Below, one piece after another: positions 1-9,470 of a stretch of DNA of 64,000 nucleotides. The notes beneath the pieces are model-generated. The model did not search any database. It saw only the letters and a program-made list of their open reading frames with translations, and was not told where the DNA came from. The stretch is from Hypericum androsaemum. Its lineage: Eukaryota > Streptophyta > Magnoliopsida > Malpighiales > Hypericaceae. Positions within the stretch are counted from its first letter, which is position 1, and every line of letters begins with the position of its first letter. Position numbers and translations under genes: made by a program. The stretch covers positions 12,830,221 through 12,894,220 of the forward strand of contig OZ023181.1 of the NCBI GenBank assembly GCA_963995505.1. Direction: 5' to 3'.

Positions 1-1
1 T

Positions 2-1534
2 GTAGTGGCTGATGCACTATCACGAAGGTACGCCTTGATCTCAACTCTTGATGCTAAACTACTTGGCTTTGAACACATTAAGGAGATGTATGTTGATGAT
101 GTTGATTTTGGCGAGTTGTTTAGATCAACTGAAAGAAGTGCATTTGGTAAGTTCTTTCGTAATGAAGGTTACCTATTTCGTGAAAACAAACTTTGTGTGC
201 CTAATTGTTCGATGCGAGAATTACTAATTCAGGAGGCACATGGAGGTGGCTTAATGGGGCATTTTGGAATTGCAAAGACCTTGGCAATGCTACAAGATCA
301 TTTCTTTTGGCCACACATGAAGAGAGACGTTGAGAGAGTTTGTGGTCGTTGCATCACTTGCAAGCAAGCCAAGTCAAAGGTAAAACCCCATGGTTTGTAC
401 ACCCCACTACCTATACCTAGTGAGCCCTGGATTGATATCTCTATGGATTTTGTGTTAGGCCTACCTAGGACTAAGCGTGGAAGAGATTCAATTTTTGTGG
501 TAGTGGATAGGTTTTCTAAGATGGCACATTTCATTCCATGTCATAAGACTGATGATGCTTCAAACATTGCTGATTTGTTCTTTAGAGAGGTTGTTAGGTT
601 GCATGGCATGCCTAGGACAATTATCTCTGATAGAGATGCTAAGTTCCTAAGTTACTTTTGGAAGACCTTGTGGTGCAAGTTAGGTACTAAGTTGTTGTTT
701 TCTACTACTTGTCATCCTCAAACTGATGGTCAAACTGAAGTAGTGAATAGGACTTTGTCTACACTTTTGAGAGCACTCATTAAGCATAACATTAAGACTT
801 GGGAAGAATGTTTGCCTCATGTTGAGTTTGCTTATAATCGTTCTGTCCATTCTGCTACTCAATTCTCACCATTTGAGCTTGTTTATGGATTTAATCCTTT
901 GACTCCATTGGATTTATCACCTCTACCTTCGAGTGAGCAAGTTAACTTAGATGGCAAGAAGAAAGCTGAATTTGTCAAGCAGTTACATGAGAAAGCAAGA
1001 ATGAACATCGAGAAGCGCACGGAGCACTATGCAAGGCAAGCAAACAAAGGAAGGCACAAGGTTGTCTTTGAGCCGGGAGATTGGGTTTGGCTACATATGA
1101 GGAAGGAGCGTTTTCCTGTACAAAGACGTTCAAAGTTTCTACCACGGGGAGATGGTCCATTCCAAGTGCTAGAACGCATTAATGATAATGCCTACAAGCT
1201 AGACCTTCCGGGTGAGTATAGTGTAAGTGCTTCGTTTAGTGTGGCTGACTTGAGTCCGTTTGATGTAGGTGATGATTTGAGGACAAATCCTTTTCAAGAG
1301 GAGGGGACTGATGTGAGCAAGCCTACAGATGCACCAACTATCAAGCTTGTAGACTCGAAGCAAGTTCAAGTTCCAATTGGGCCAATGACAAGAGCAAGAG
1401 CTAGGAAGTTGCAATCTGATTTCAATGGACTAATGCATGAAGTTTGGGCTCAAGCAAGTTCGTGGAGGACCAAGGACGTCCAAGAAACCCAAGGGAGGCC
1501 CATGCACGTTTTGGAGGCTGAATGGGAAGCTTGA
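2..1534 (+). CDS. Gag-pol polyprotein, C-terminal part (RNase H end, integrase), element A1
   Basis: This is the 3' part of a Ty3/gypsy gag-pol frame. It is open from the window edge, so there is no true start here. It begins at the VADALS end of RNase H. Next comes the integrase zinc-binding region ([10 protein letters not shown], then CGRCITC). The catalytic core follows, with Asp codons at 446-448 (MDFV) and 629-631 (SDRD) and Glu at 737-739 (GQTE). This spacing fits D,D35E, so the integrase looks catalytically complete. A GPF-type motif (GDGPFQV) lies near 1150. The frame passes the LTR boundary at 1309 without a stop and ends at 1534, so about 75 residues containing a TRARARK motif are encoded by the LTR. 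I see no chromodomain. The protein would act with a retrotransposon cDNA in the nucleus. Confidence 0.9.
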   Translation, partial: VVADALSRRYALISTLDAKLLGFEHIKEMYVDDVDFGELFRSTERSAFGKFFRNEGYLFRENKLCVPNCSMRELLIQEAHGGGLMGHFGIAKTLAMLQDHFFWPHMKRDVERVCGRCITCKQAKSKVKPHGLYTPLPIPSEPWIDISMDFVLGLPRTKRGRDSIFVVVDRFSKMAHFIPCHKTDDASNIADLFFREVVRLHGMPRTIISDRDAKFLSYFWKTLWCKLGTKLLFSTTCHPQTDGQTEVVNRTLSTLLRALIKHNIKTWEECLPHVEFAYNRSVHSATQFSPFELVYGFNPLTPLDLSPLPSSEQVNLDGKKKAEFVKQLHEKARMNIEKRTEHYARQANKGRHKVVFEPGDWVWLHMRKERFPVQRRSKFLPRGDGPFQVLERINDNAYKLDLPGEYSVSASFSVADLSPFDVGDDLRTNPFQEEGTDVSKPTDAPTIKLVDSKQVQVPIGPMTRARARKLQSDFNGLMHEVWAQASSWRTKDVQETQGRPMHVLEAEWEA

Positions 1535-2104
1535 CATGCACGAAAGCTTCTAGATGCATGCGCACATGGAGAATCAAGAAGAATCAGCCTATTTAGGCCA
1601 TGCATCTAATTGTTTTGGACGTGCAACTAGTAGCTATTCTATTAGATATTATTTGCTTATATTATTCCTTGTTTAGTTGCATAAGTTCGGCCAGAATCTC
1701 CTTAGAATAGGAAAGAGAGTTTTGGCCAGCCTTTGAATTCCTTTTAAGGAGTTAGCTTGTTTAGGAATATTTTGGTACTTTGGGAGCCTATATAAAGAGG
1801 ACTCCTAGCAATAAAACGTACACATACAATTCGGAAATACTTAGCATTGGCTAATTGAGAGTTTTGATACTCGTTTGTTCTTGCTTAGGCTGGTGAGTCG
1901 TCTTGGCTAGAATTTATCCTTCACTTATCAAGCGGATATTCCATCCCCGCTTGTGGCGTGATACGACCTTAGGTCAAGGTTCAGAAGCCCTTGCAGCGGG
2001 TTAAGGTACAAATTCGTGCCTTAGTTCGTGTAAGTTCTTGTGAGTTGTGATCTGTTCCATTCTAAAGTAACAAACGGTCCGAGTTGTGAATCTTTTCCGC
2101 GGAC
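1309..2104 (+). repeat. LTR of A1, tandem copy 1
   Basis: The LTR starts TGATGTGAGC directly after the polypurine tract. The first 226 bp also carry the end of the gag-pol frame. A TATA box (TATATAAA) lies at 1789-1796, with AATAAA at 1810-1815. The copy ends ...ccgcgg followed by ac, then the next TGATG. The normal terminal bases (agattcatatca) are missing. Confidence 0.9.
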
Positions 2105-2900
2105 TGATGTGAGCAAGCCTACAGATGCACCAACTATCAAGCTTGTAGACTCGAAGCAAGTTCAAGTTCCAATTGGGCCAATGACAAGAGCAAGAGCTAG
2201 GAAGTTGCAATCTGATTTCAATGGACTAATGCATGAAGTTTGGGCTCAAGCAAGTTCGTGGAGGACCAAGGACGTCCAAGAAACCCAAGGGAGGCCCATG
2301 CACGTTTTGGAGGCTGAATGGGAAGCTTGACATGCACGAAAGCTTCTAGATGCATGCGCACATGGAGAATCAAGAAGAATCAGCCTATTTAGGCCATGCA
2401 TCTAATTGTTTTGGACGTGCAACTAGTAGCTATTCTATTAGATATTATTTGCTTATATTATTCCTTGTTTAGTTGCATAAGTTCGGCCAGAATCTCCTTA
2501 GAATAGGAAAGAGAGTTTTGGCCAGCCTTTGAATTCCTTTTAAGGAGTTAGCTTGTTTAGGAATATTTTGGTACTTTGGGAGCCTATATAAAGAGGACTC
2601 CTAGCAATAAAACGTACACATACAATTCGGAAATACTTAGCATTGGCTAATTGAGAGTTTTGATACTCGTTTGTTCTTGCTTAGGCTGGTGAGTCGTCTT
2701 GGCTAGAATTTATCCTTCACTTATCAAGCGGATATTCCATCCCCGCTTGTGGCGTGATACGACCTTAGGTCAAGGTTCAGAAGCCCTTGCAGCGGGTTAA
2801 GGTACAAATTCGTGCCTTAGTTCGTGTAAGTTCTTGTGAGTTGTGATCTGTTCCATTCTAAAGTAACAAACGGTCCGAGTTGTGAATCTTTTCCGCGGAC
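2105..2900 (+). repeat. LTR of A1, tandem copy 2
   Basis: By eye this 796-bp unit is identical to copy 1, including the coding tail (open to 2330), TATA box at 2585-2592 and AATAAA. Like copy 1 it lacks the last bases of the LTR and joins copy 3 through ccgcgg-ac-TGATG. Confidence 0.9.
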
Positions 2901-3706
2901 TGATGTGAGCAAGCCTACAGATGCACCAACTATCAAGCTTGTAGACTCGAAGCAAGTTCAAGTTCCAATTGGGCCAATGACAAGAGCAAGAGCTAGGAAG
3001 TTGCAATCTGATTTCAATGGACTAATGCATGAAGTTTGGGCTCAAGCAAGTTCGTGGAGGACCAAGGACGTCCAAGAAACCCAAGGGAGGCCCATGCACG
3101 TTTTGGAGGCTGAATGGGAAGCTTGACATGCACGAAAGCTTCTAGATGCATGCGCACATGGAGAATCAAGAAGAATCAGCCTATTTAGGCCATGCATCTA
3201 ATTGTTTTGGACGTGCAACTAGTAGCTATTCTATTAGATATTATTTGCTTATATTATTCCTTGTTTAGTTGCATAAGTTCGGCCAGAATCTCCTTAGAAT
3301 AGGAAAGAGAGTTTTGGCCAGCCTTTGAATTCCTTTTAAGGAGTTAGCTTGTTTAGGAATATTTTGGTACTTTGGGAGCCTATATAAAGAGGACTCCTAG
3401 CAATAAAACGTACACATACAATTCGGAAATACTTAGCATTGGCTAATTGAGAGTTTTGATACTCGTTTGTTCTTGCTTAGGCTGGTGAGTCGTCTTGGCT
3501 AGAATTTATCCTTCACTTATCAAGCGGATATTCCATCCCCGCTTGTGGCGTGATACGACCTTAGGTCAAGGTTCAGAAGCCCTTGCAGCGGGTTAAGGTA
3601 CAAATTCGTGCCTTAGTTCGTGTAAGTTCTTGTGAGTTGTGATCTGTTCCATTCTAAAGTAACAAACGGTCCGAGTTGTGAATCTTTTCCGCGGAGATTC
3701 ATATCA
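2901..3706 (+). repeat. LTR of A1, tandem copy 3 (full 3' terminus)
   Basis: This copy has the same sequence as copies 1 and 2 but continues through gcggagattcatatca, the complete LTR terminus, giving 806 bp. The TATA box is at 3381-3388. The coding tail repeats at 2901-3126. No PBS follows, as expected for the outer 3' end of an element. Confidence 0.9.
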
Positions 3707-3847
3707 CTTGGGTTCTTGACTTCCATTGATCGGGTTGCGGTGAGACATCACCAAGGTTCGTGCATTGCGTAGTTGGAGTTGGAGTCTTTCTCATCCATCA
3801 AGTAGCAGCGGTCCGTTCGTGTGGAATTCCCAGCGAGTTTTACATCA
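3707..3847 (+). repeat. Fragment of the 3' end of another A/B-like LTR
   Basis: The order of short motifs (cttgggtt, ttccattg, gggttgcgg, accaaggttcgtgc, catcca, ggtccgtt, final catca) matches the last 140 bp of the family-B LTRs, for example 21230-21347. The sequence is clearly diverged and is not a copy of A1. It probably belongs to the older LTR into which A1 inserted. It abuts a truncated D LTR on its right. No coding content is seen. Confidence 0.6.
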
Positions 3848-4356
3848 GCCATTCTGAGTTTGAATAATTGGCGCCACCTTGTACTTAGTTCGTTTAAATA
3901 AGTGCTTATATGCACGTTGGCTCATTTAGAACTTAAACTCTTTATGATTGGTTTTAATTGCTTTTAATTTCCAATTCCAGCTTGGGACTGTCCAGCTGAT
4001 GAACGTGGGTTGTTAGTGCCAACTTATGGCATTATATGCGTGCCTTAAAGGCATTAGATGCTTGGGGCGTTCTGTTTTGTAACCTCCAGCTTGCATTCCT
4101 TTTATAGCTCGCTCAAATAAAGGAAACGGACAGATTTGAAAACCCAGAATATTGAGAGTGATTCTCTTACCTTGTGTGCATGGATTTGCATGGTTGTCAC
4201 ATTAAACACGCCCTTTAGAGGCTGCCAAACTCATTAGGCCCCTCCTTTTGTCAATTGCGGAAGCTCTTGCCTTAGGAGTTCTATCTTTTATTTTTGTTTC
4301 GTTCTGATTCATTCCAGATCACTCTCATCACTCAAAATTGACGTGTTCCTACTCTA
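3848..4356 (+). repeat. 5' LTR of element D, truncated
   Basis: This matches positions 8962-9470 of the 3' LTR over 509 bp. The leading 39 bp beginning TGACGTAGG are absent. It ends cctactcta just before the PBS. Confidence 0.9.
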
Positions 4357-4358
4357 AG

Positions 4359-4370
4359 TGGTATCAGAGC
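4359..4370 (+). other. Primer-binding site (initiator tRNA-Met), element D
   Basis: TGGTATCAGAGC lies two bases after the LTR end. It is complementary to the 3' end of plant initiator tRNA-Met, which primes minus-strand cDNA synthesis. Confidence 0.9.
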
Positions 4371-4536
4371 TTTAGTTTCGATCAAATCAATCTCCGTATT
4401 GATTTTTAGGCTGAGAGTTTAACGTTATCACCTGGTAAGATTTTGAGAGAGCCCATCCACGATCTGTGCAACAAGGAAACGTGATCCCCTGATCCGTTCC
4501 TCATTAACCCACCTAGCACCACCAAAATCCGAGCTC
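4371..4536 (+). other. 5' leader of element D
   Basis: This is a noncoding stretch of about 166 bp between the PBS and the gag ATG at 4537. I see no open frame or repeat in it. Confidence 0.7.
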
Positions 4537-7500
4537 ATGGCCGACCAAGACCCCAGACCTGATATGAATCAACGGTTCACCAATTTGGAGGCTGCTATCA
4601 TGGAGATCCGCACGCAACTTGCCAATCTGGTCGTGCAACAACCTCAACCAGCAAGGCGAGACCACCCTCCAGTAGCTGAAGAAGAAGAAGAAGGTGATTC
4701 GGATGCTACCCTTTATGCAAGAGGGAACCGAGGTGCTCGTGGAAGAGGCCGTGGAGCTGCTGTCCCAGTTGCAAGAAGAGAAGTCATTAGGCCAGAAGAG
4801 AGGTATGAAAGGAGAATTGATAGGCCTTTTAAGATGAACATAGAGAAGTTTTATGGAGATGTAGATGTGGAGACTTTTCTGAATTGGCTGGATTCAGTAG
4901 AGAAGTATTTCGATTGCATGGAGCTAACTGAGGAACAGAAGGTTAACTACGTAGCCTTTAAGTTAGAATCTGGTGCAGCCGTTTGGTGGAGGAAGGAACA
5001 AGAGACAAGGAGGAGGAGAGGAGAGGCTCCTATTCGTGATTGGCCTTCAATGGAACAAGCCCTCAGGTCTCGTTTTCTTCCTGTGGATTACCACCAATCG
5101 TTGTATCTTCAGTTCTTGTCATGCTCTCAAGGAAGCAGATCCGTGGATGAGTATACAGCCGAGTTCATGAGGCTTGCTGCCCGGAATGATATTGAAGAGA
5201 ATGAAGATCAACAGATTGCACGCTATATTGATGGCCTGAATTTTGAAGTGAAAAGTAGAATGGAATTTGACACTTTTCTCTTCTTCCAAGATGCGTGCCA
5301 CAAAGCAAGAAAAATTGGAGCAACCTTTAAGAAGAAGAAGACTTCTTTTCCACGTTATTCAGGACCTGGTCAGCCTTCAACTTTTCAACGAGGAGGAGCG
5401 GAGAAGATTGTTCCTCAAGCAACCAGGCCTAGGGTTGCTACGGATGCCCCTCAACGAAAAGGAAAAGAGGTGGAGGGCACTTCCACGATCAGATGCTTTA
5501 AGTGCAATGAACTTGGTCACAAATCAAGTGATTGTCCTAAGAGGAAGTTCGTGCAAGTTTGTGAAAAGGATGATGAGGGCGAGCAACATGAGTCACTCTA
5601 TTGTGCCCCGGTGGAAGAAAGTGCGGAGGAAGAGTCTGAGGATCAGTATGAGGAGGAAGACTATTGTGGTGTCATTCGGAAGGTGGCACTAACCACAACA
5701 AAGAAAGAGGATTCTCAGAGGCACAATCTATTTCGCACCAAGTGCCATGTTGGAGAGGAGGTGTGCGAAGTGATTATTGATGGAGGGAGCCAGGAGAATT
5801 TTTTGAGCAAGCATGTTGTGGACAAGCTTGGTCTCAAAGTCACGCCTCATCCAGCTCCTTACTCCATTGGTTGGGTGCGTTCTGGTGGAGGAATCAAGGT
5901 CAATTCCAAGTGCGTGGTTCCTATTTCCATTGGCAAGTTCAATGACGTGGTGACATGTGATGTGTTGGAGATGGATGCTTGCCACATTCTGTTGGGACGC
6001 CCTTGGGAATTTGACAACCAGGCTGTCCATAAAGGAAAGGAGAACACCTATGAAGTGAAGAAAGGAAATCAGCAATTCACTCTCCTTCCAAGGAAGCCTA
6101 AGCAAGGGAGGATCCACCTGAATAGTACCATGCAGATTGTGTCCCTCGTGACTTCCACGGGATTTCTCAATTCTGCCATCAAGGAGGTTGGAGAATTTTA
6201 CTTGTTCGTGATGAAGGATGCCTCGGAGCTTGAGGAGAATTCGGAGGACAACTTCCCCAACCAGATTAAAGAGTTGCTTGAACTCTTTCCAGAAGTTGCA
6301 CCTGAAGAGTTGCCAAAGGGTTTGCCACCCTTAAGGGAGATACAACATCAGATTGACTTGATCCCTGGTGCAACTTTGCCAAACTTGCCTCATTACAAGA
6401 TGAGTCCGCAAGAGAACCAGGAGCTAAGGAGGCAGATCCAAGAGTTGTTGGAGAGAGACTACCTACAGGAGAGCCTTAGTCCATACGGAGTTCCTGCCCT
6501 CTTGGTCCCGAAGAAGGATGGCACTTGGAGGATGTGTGTGGACAGTCGCGCCATCAACAAGATAACCGTGGGGTACCGCTTTCCAATTCCTCGTCTAAAC
6601 GACATGTTGGACAGTTTGAGCGGATCAATTATCTTTTCAAAGATAAACCTGAAGAGTGGATACCACCAGATCCGCATCCGCCCTGGTGATGAGTGGAAGA
6701 CGGCCTTCAAGACGAAGGATGGATTGTACGAGTGGCTTGTCATGCCATTCGGGCTGACCAATGCTCCAAGTACCTTCATGCGCTTGATGCACCAAGTCAT
6801 GAAGCCGTTCTTGGACAAGTTTGTTGTCGTATACTTCGATGACATTCTTGTGTTTAGCAAGTCAGAGGAGGAGCACATGGACCACTTGAAGCAAGTATTT
6901 GAAGCGTTGAAGAGCAACAGCTTGATAATCAACTTGAAGAAGTGCATTTTCTGGAAGGAAAAGCTACTATTTCTAGGTTTCGTGGTGGGAAAAGATGGAG
7001 TTCAAGTGGACCAGTCCAAAGTTGAAGCCATTCGCACATGGCCAATACCTTCCAATGCAAGGCAGGTGCGAAGCTTCCTTGGCTTAGCAAGTTTCTATCG
7101 GAGATTCATCCGCAACTTCAGCTTGATCGCGGCCCCTCTCACTGCCTTGCTCAAGAAGCAAGCGAAGTTTGAATGGAGCAAAGAATCAGGGCGCGCATTT
7201 GCTGAATTGAAGGAGAAACTGAGTTCTACAACGGTACTTGCACTTCCTGATTTTGCTAAACTCTTTGAAGTAGATGTTGATGCATGTGGAGTAGGCATAG
7301 GAGCTGTTCTATCTCAGGAGAAACACCCTATAGCTTATTTTAGTGAGAAGTTGAGTGAGCATAGGCAAACTTGGACCACTTATGAGCAAGAGTATTATGC
7401 TGTTTTCCGAGCTCTAAGGATTTGGGAACATTATCTCGTGGGAAAAGAGTTTGTTTTGTACACTGATCACAAGGCGCTGAAGTTTGTGAATGACCAGTCT

Positions 7501-8971
7501 AAGTTCGTGAATCATATGCATGCTAGATGGTGCACATATCTACAGAAATTTCCCTTCAAGATAGCTCATAAAAGTGGGAGTCATAATGTGGTGGCTGATG
7601 CTCTTAGTAGAAGAACGAGCTTGCTTGTGGAGCTGAGGGGAAGTGTTACTGCTTTTGAGTGCATTAAGGAGCTTTATGAAGATGATGATGATTTCGGTGA
7701 AGTTTGGAAGAAATGCAAGAGTGGTAAGGCTGTGGCAGATTACTTCTTGCATGATGGATACCTAATGAAGGGAAATCAGCTTTGTATTCCCAACACATCA
7801 CTACGGCAACAACTTATGTGGGAAATGCATGGTGGTGGACTTTCTGCCCACTTTGGAAGAGACAAGACGTTGGCCTTTCTAACTGAAAGGTTCTATTGGC
7901 CTAAGCTAGGCAAGGAGGTTGAGAAGATGGTGAGACATTGTAGAGTGTGCCAAGAGACCAAGGGGACAGTGCACAACACGGGTTCTCTACACGCCACTAC
8001 CCGTTCCTAAGGCCATTTGGGAGGACCTGAGCATGGACTTTGTGCTTGGCTTACCTCGCACCCCTCGTGGTGTGGATTCTATCTTTGTGGTTGTTGACAG
8101 GTTGTCCAAAATGGCGCACTTCATTCCTTGCCGAAAGACCAATGATGCAAGCGGTGTAGCAAGACATTTCTTCAAGGAAGTGGTCAGATTGCATGGAGTT
8201 CCACGCACCATCACTTCTGATCGTGATGTGAAGTTCTTGGCAAGCTTTTGGAAGACGTTGTGGAAGATGTTCGATGCCACCTTGCAATTCAGTACCACGG
8301 CACATCCACAAACTGATGGCCAGACCGAAGCCACCAATAGAACACTTGGGAACTTGCTGAGGAGCCTTTGCCACGAGAAGAAACGACAATGGGACTTAGC
8401 TTTGCCTATAGCTGAGTTCGCATATAATGGGGCAGTGCATCGCATGACAGGAAAGTCACCTTTCTCCTTAGTTTATACTAAGGTTCCTAACCATTTGGTG
8501 GATGTATCTTTAGTCCCAAGACCAAGCAAGAGCAATCCTTCAGCCGTGGCATTCGCTGAGCAAGCACAGGCTGTGATTGAAGAGGTGCGCAAGAAGTTAG
8601 AGGAAGCGTATGCCAAGGAGAAGGCGAGAGTAGATGAGCATCGTCGTGTCCAAATCTTTCAGCCTGGTGAGCAAGTCATGGTTCACTTCAGGAAGGAGAG
8701 ATTACCAAGCAACATCGCAAGTGGCAAGTTGCAAGCTAGGAAGTACGGACCATTCAAGGTGTTAAGGCGTATAAATGACAATGCATATGTCATTGATCTG
8801 CCCGAAGAGTATGGAGTATCCAAAAGCTTCAACGTTGCTGACCTCACGCCTTATTATGATGCCTTTCCCATGCCATCCAGACTTGCAACTCGAGGACAAG
8901 TTCCACTCCAAGGTGGGGAGGATGACGTAGGAACGTCCAGCTTGCCACATTCCAAATTGGCGCCATTCTGA
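4537..8971 (+). pseudogene. Gag-pol polyprotein of element D, broken by one frameshift
   Basis: A single frame starts at ATG 4537 and runs to 8010. A second frame from about 7985 to 8971 completes integrase. Gag has the WW-containing capsid-like region (AAVWWRKEQ) and a CCHC knuckle at residues 320-333 (CFKCNELGHKSSDC). The protease Asp is in IIDGGS (residue 415). RT keeps YFDD (768-769), but the other catalytic Asp, in the SKIDL motif, is Asn (residue 704, FSKINL). RNase H has DAC, TDH and VADALSRR. Integrase has its zinc region before the break and core plus GPF after it. The break is one extra T near 7982 in ggttctctac, within the linker after the integrase zinc finger. The second frame stops at TGA 8969-8971, inside the 3' LTR. 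The frameshift and the RT substitution together make an active product unlikely. Confidence 0.9.
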
Positions 8972-9470
8972 GTTTGAATAATTGGCGCCACCTTGTACTT
9001 AGTTCGTTTAAATAAGTGCTTATATGCACGTTGGCTCATTTAGAACTTAAACTCTTTATGATTGGTTTTAATTTTTTTTAATTTCCAATTCCAGCTTGGG
9101 ACTGTCCAGCTGATGAACGTGGGTTGTTAGTGCCAACTTATGGCATTAGATGCGTGCCTTAAAGGCATTAGATGCTTGGGGCGTTCTGTTTTGTAACCTC
9201 CAGCTTGCATTCCTTTTATAGCTCGCTCAAATAAAGGAAACGGACAGATTTGAAAACCCAGAATATTGAGAGTGATTCTCTTACCTTGTGTGCATGGATT
9301 TGCATGGTTGTCACATTAAACACGCCCTTTAGAGGCTGCCAAACTCATTAGGCCCCTCCTTTTGTCAATTGCGGAAGCTCTTGCCTTAGGAGTTCTATCT
9401 TTTATTTTTGTTTCGTTCTGATTCATTCCAGATCACTCTCATCACTCAAAATTGACGTGTTCCTACACTA
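8923..9470 (+). repeat. 3' LTR of element D
   Basis: This complete 548-bp LTR starts TGACGTAGGAAC straight after the purine tract and ends GTTCCTACACTA. The two ends form an imperfect inverted repeat, and the final dinucleotide is TA rather than CA. It contains the last 16 codons of pol. Satellite sequence starts at 9471. Confidence 0.9.

Larger units (their letters stand above)
1..3706 (+). mobile_element. Ty3/gypsy element A1, 3' part, with tripled LTR
   Basis: The window opens inside the end of RNase H of a family-A Ty3/gypsy polyprotein. The element continues through integrase to a polypurine tract (about 1296-1308, aagaggagggga type) and then the 3' LTR. The 5' LTR, gag, protease and most of RT lie outside the window. 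Instead of one 3' LTR there are three head-to-tail copies starting at 1309, 2105 and 2901. Only the third has the full terminus ending TATCA at 3706. The protein part is closely related to elements A2 and A3 in this window. The LTR differs from A2 around the promoter and is closer to family B there. Confidence 0.9.
3848..9470 (+). mobile_element. Ty3/gypsy element D, defective
   Basis: The order is truncated 5' LTR (3848-4356), initiator tRNA-Met PBS (4359-4370), gag-pol (4537-8971, broken once), polypurine tract ccaaggtggggagga (8909-8922) and complete 3' LTR (8923-9470). The 5' LTR lacks exactly the first 39 bp present in the 3' LTR, so no target duplication can be tested. The left neighbour is an unrelated LTR fragment. 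The right neighbour is the satellite, joined directly to the last LTR base. The LTRs differ at only a few positions over the shared 509 bp, so the insertion is not very old even though its coding region is broken. Confidence 0.9.

Noticed and set aside
2040..3126. Two identical 96-codon frames with a TRARARK motif as small genes
   Set aside because: They are copies of the LTR-encoded polyprotein tail in tandem LTR copies 2 and 3, preceded by LTR sequence and not by pol.
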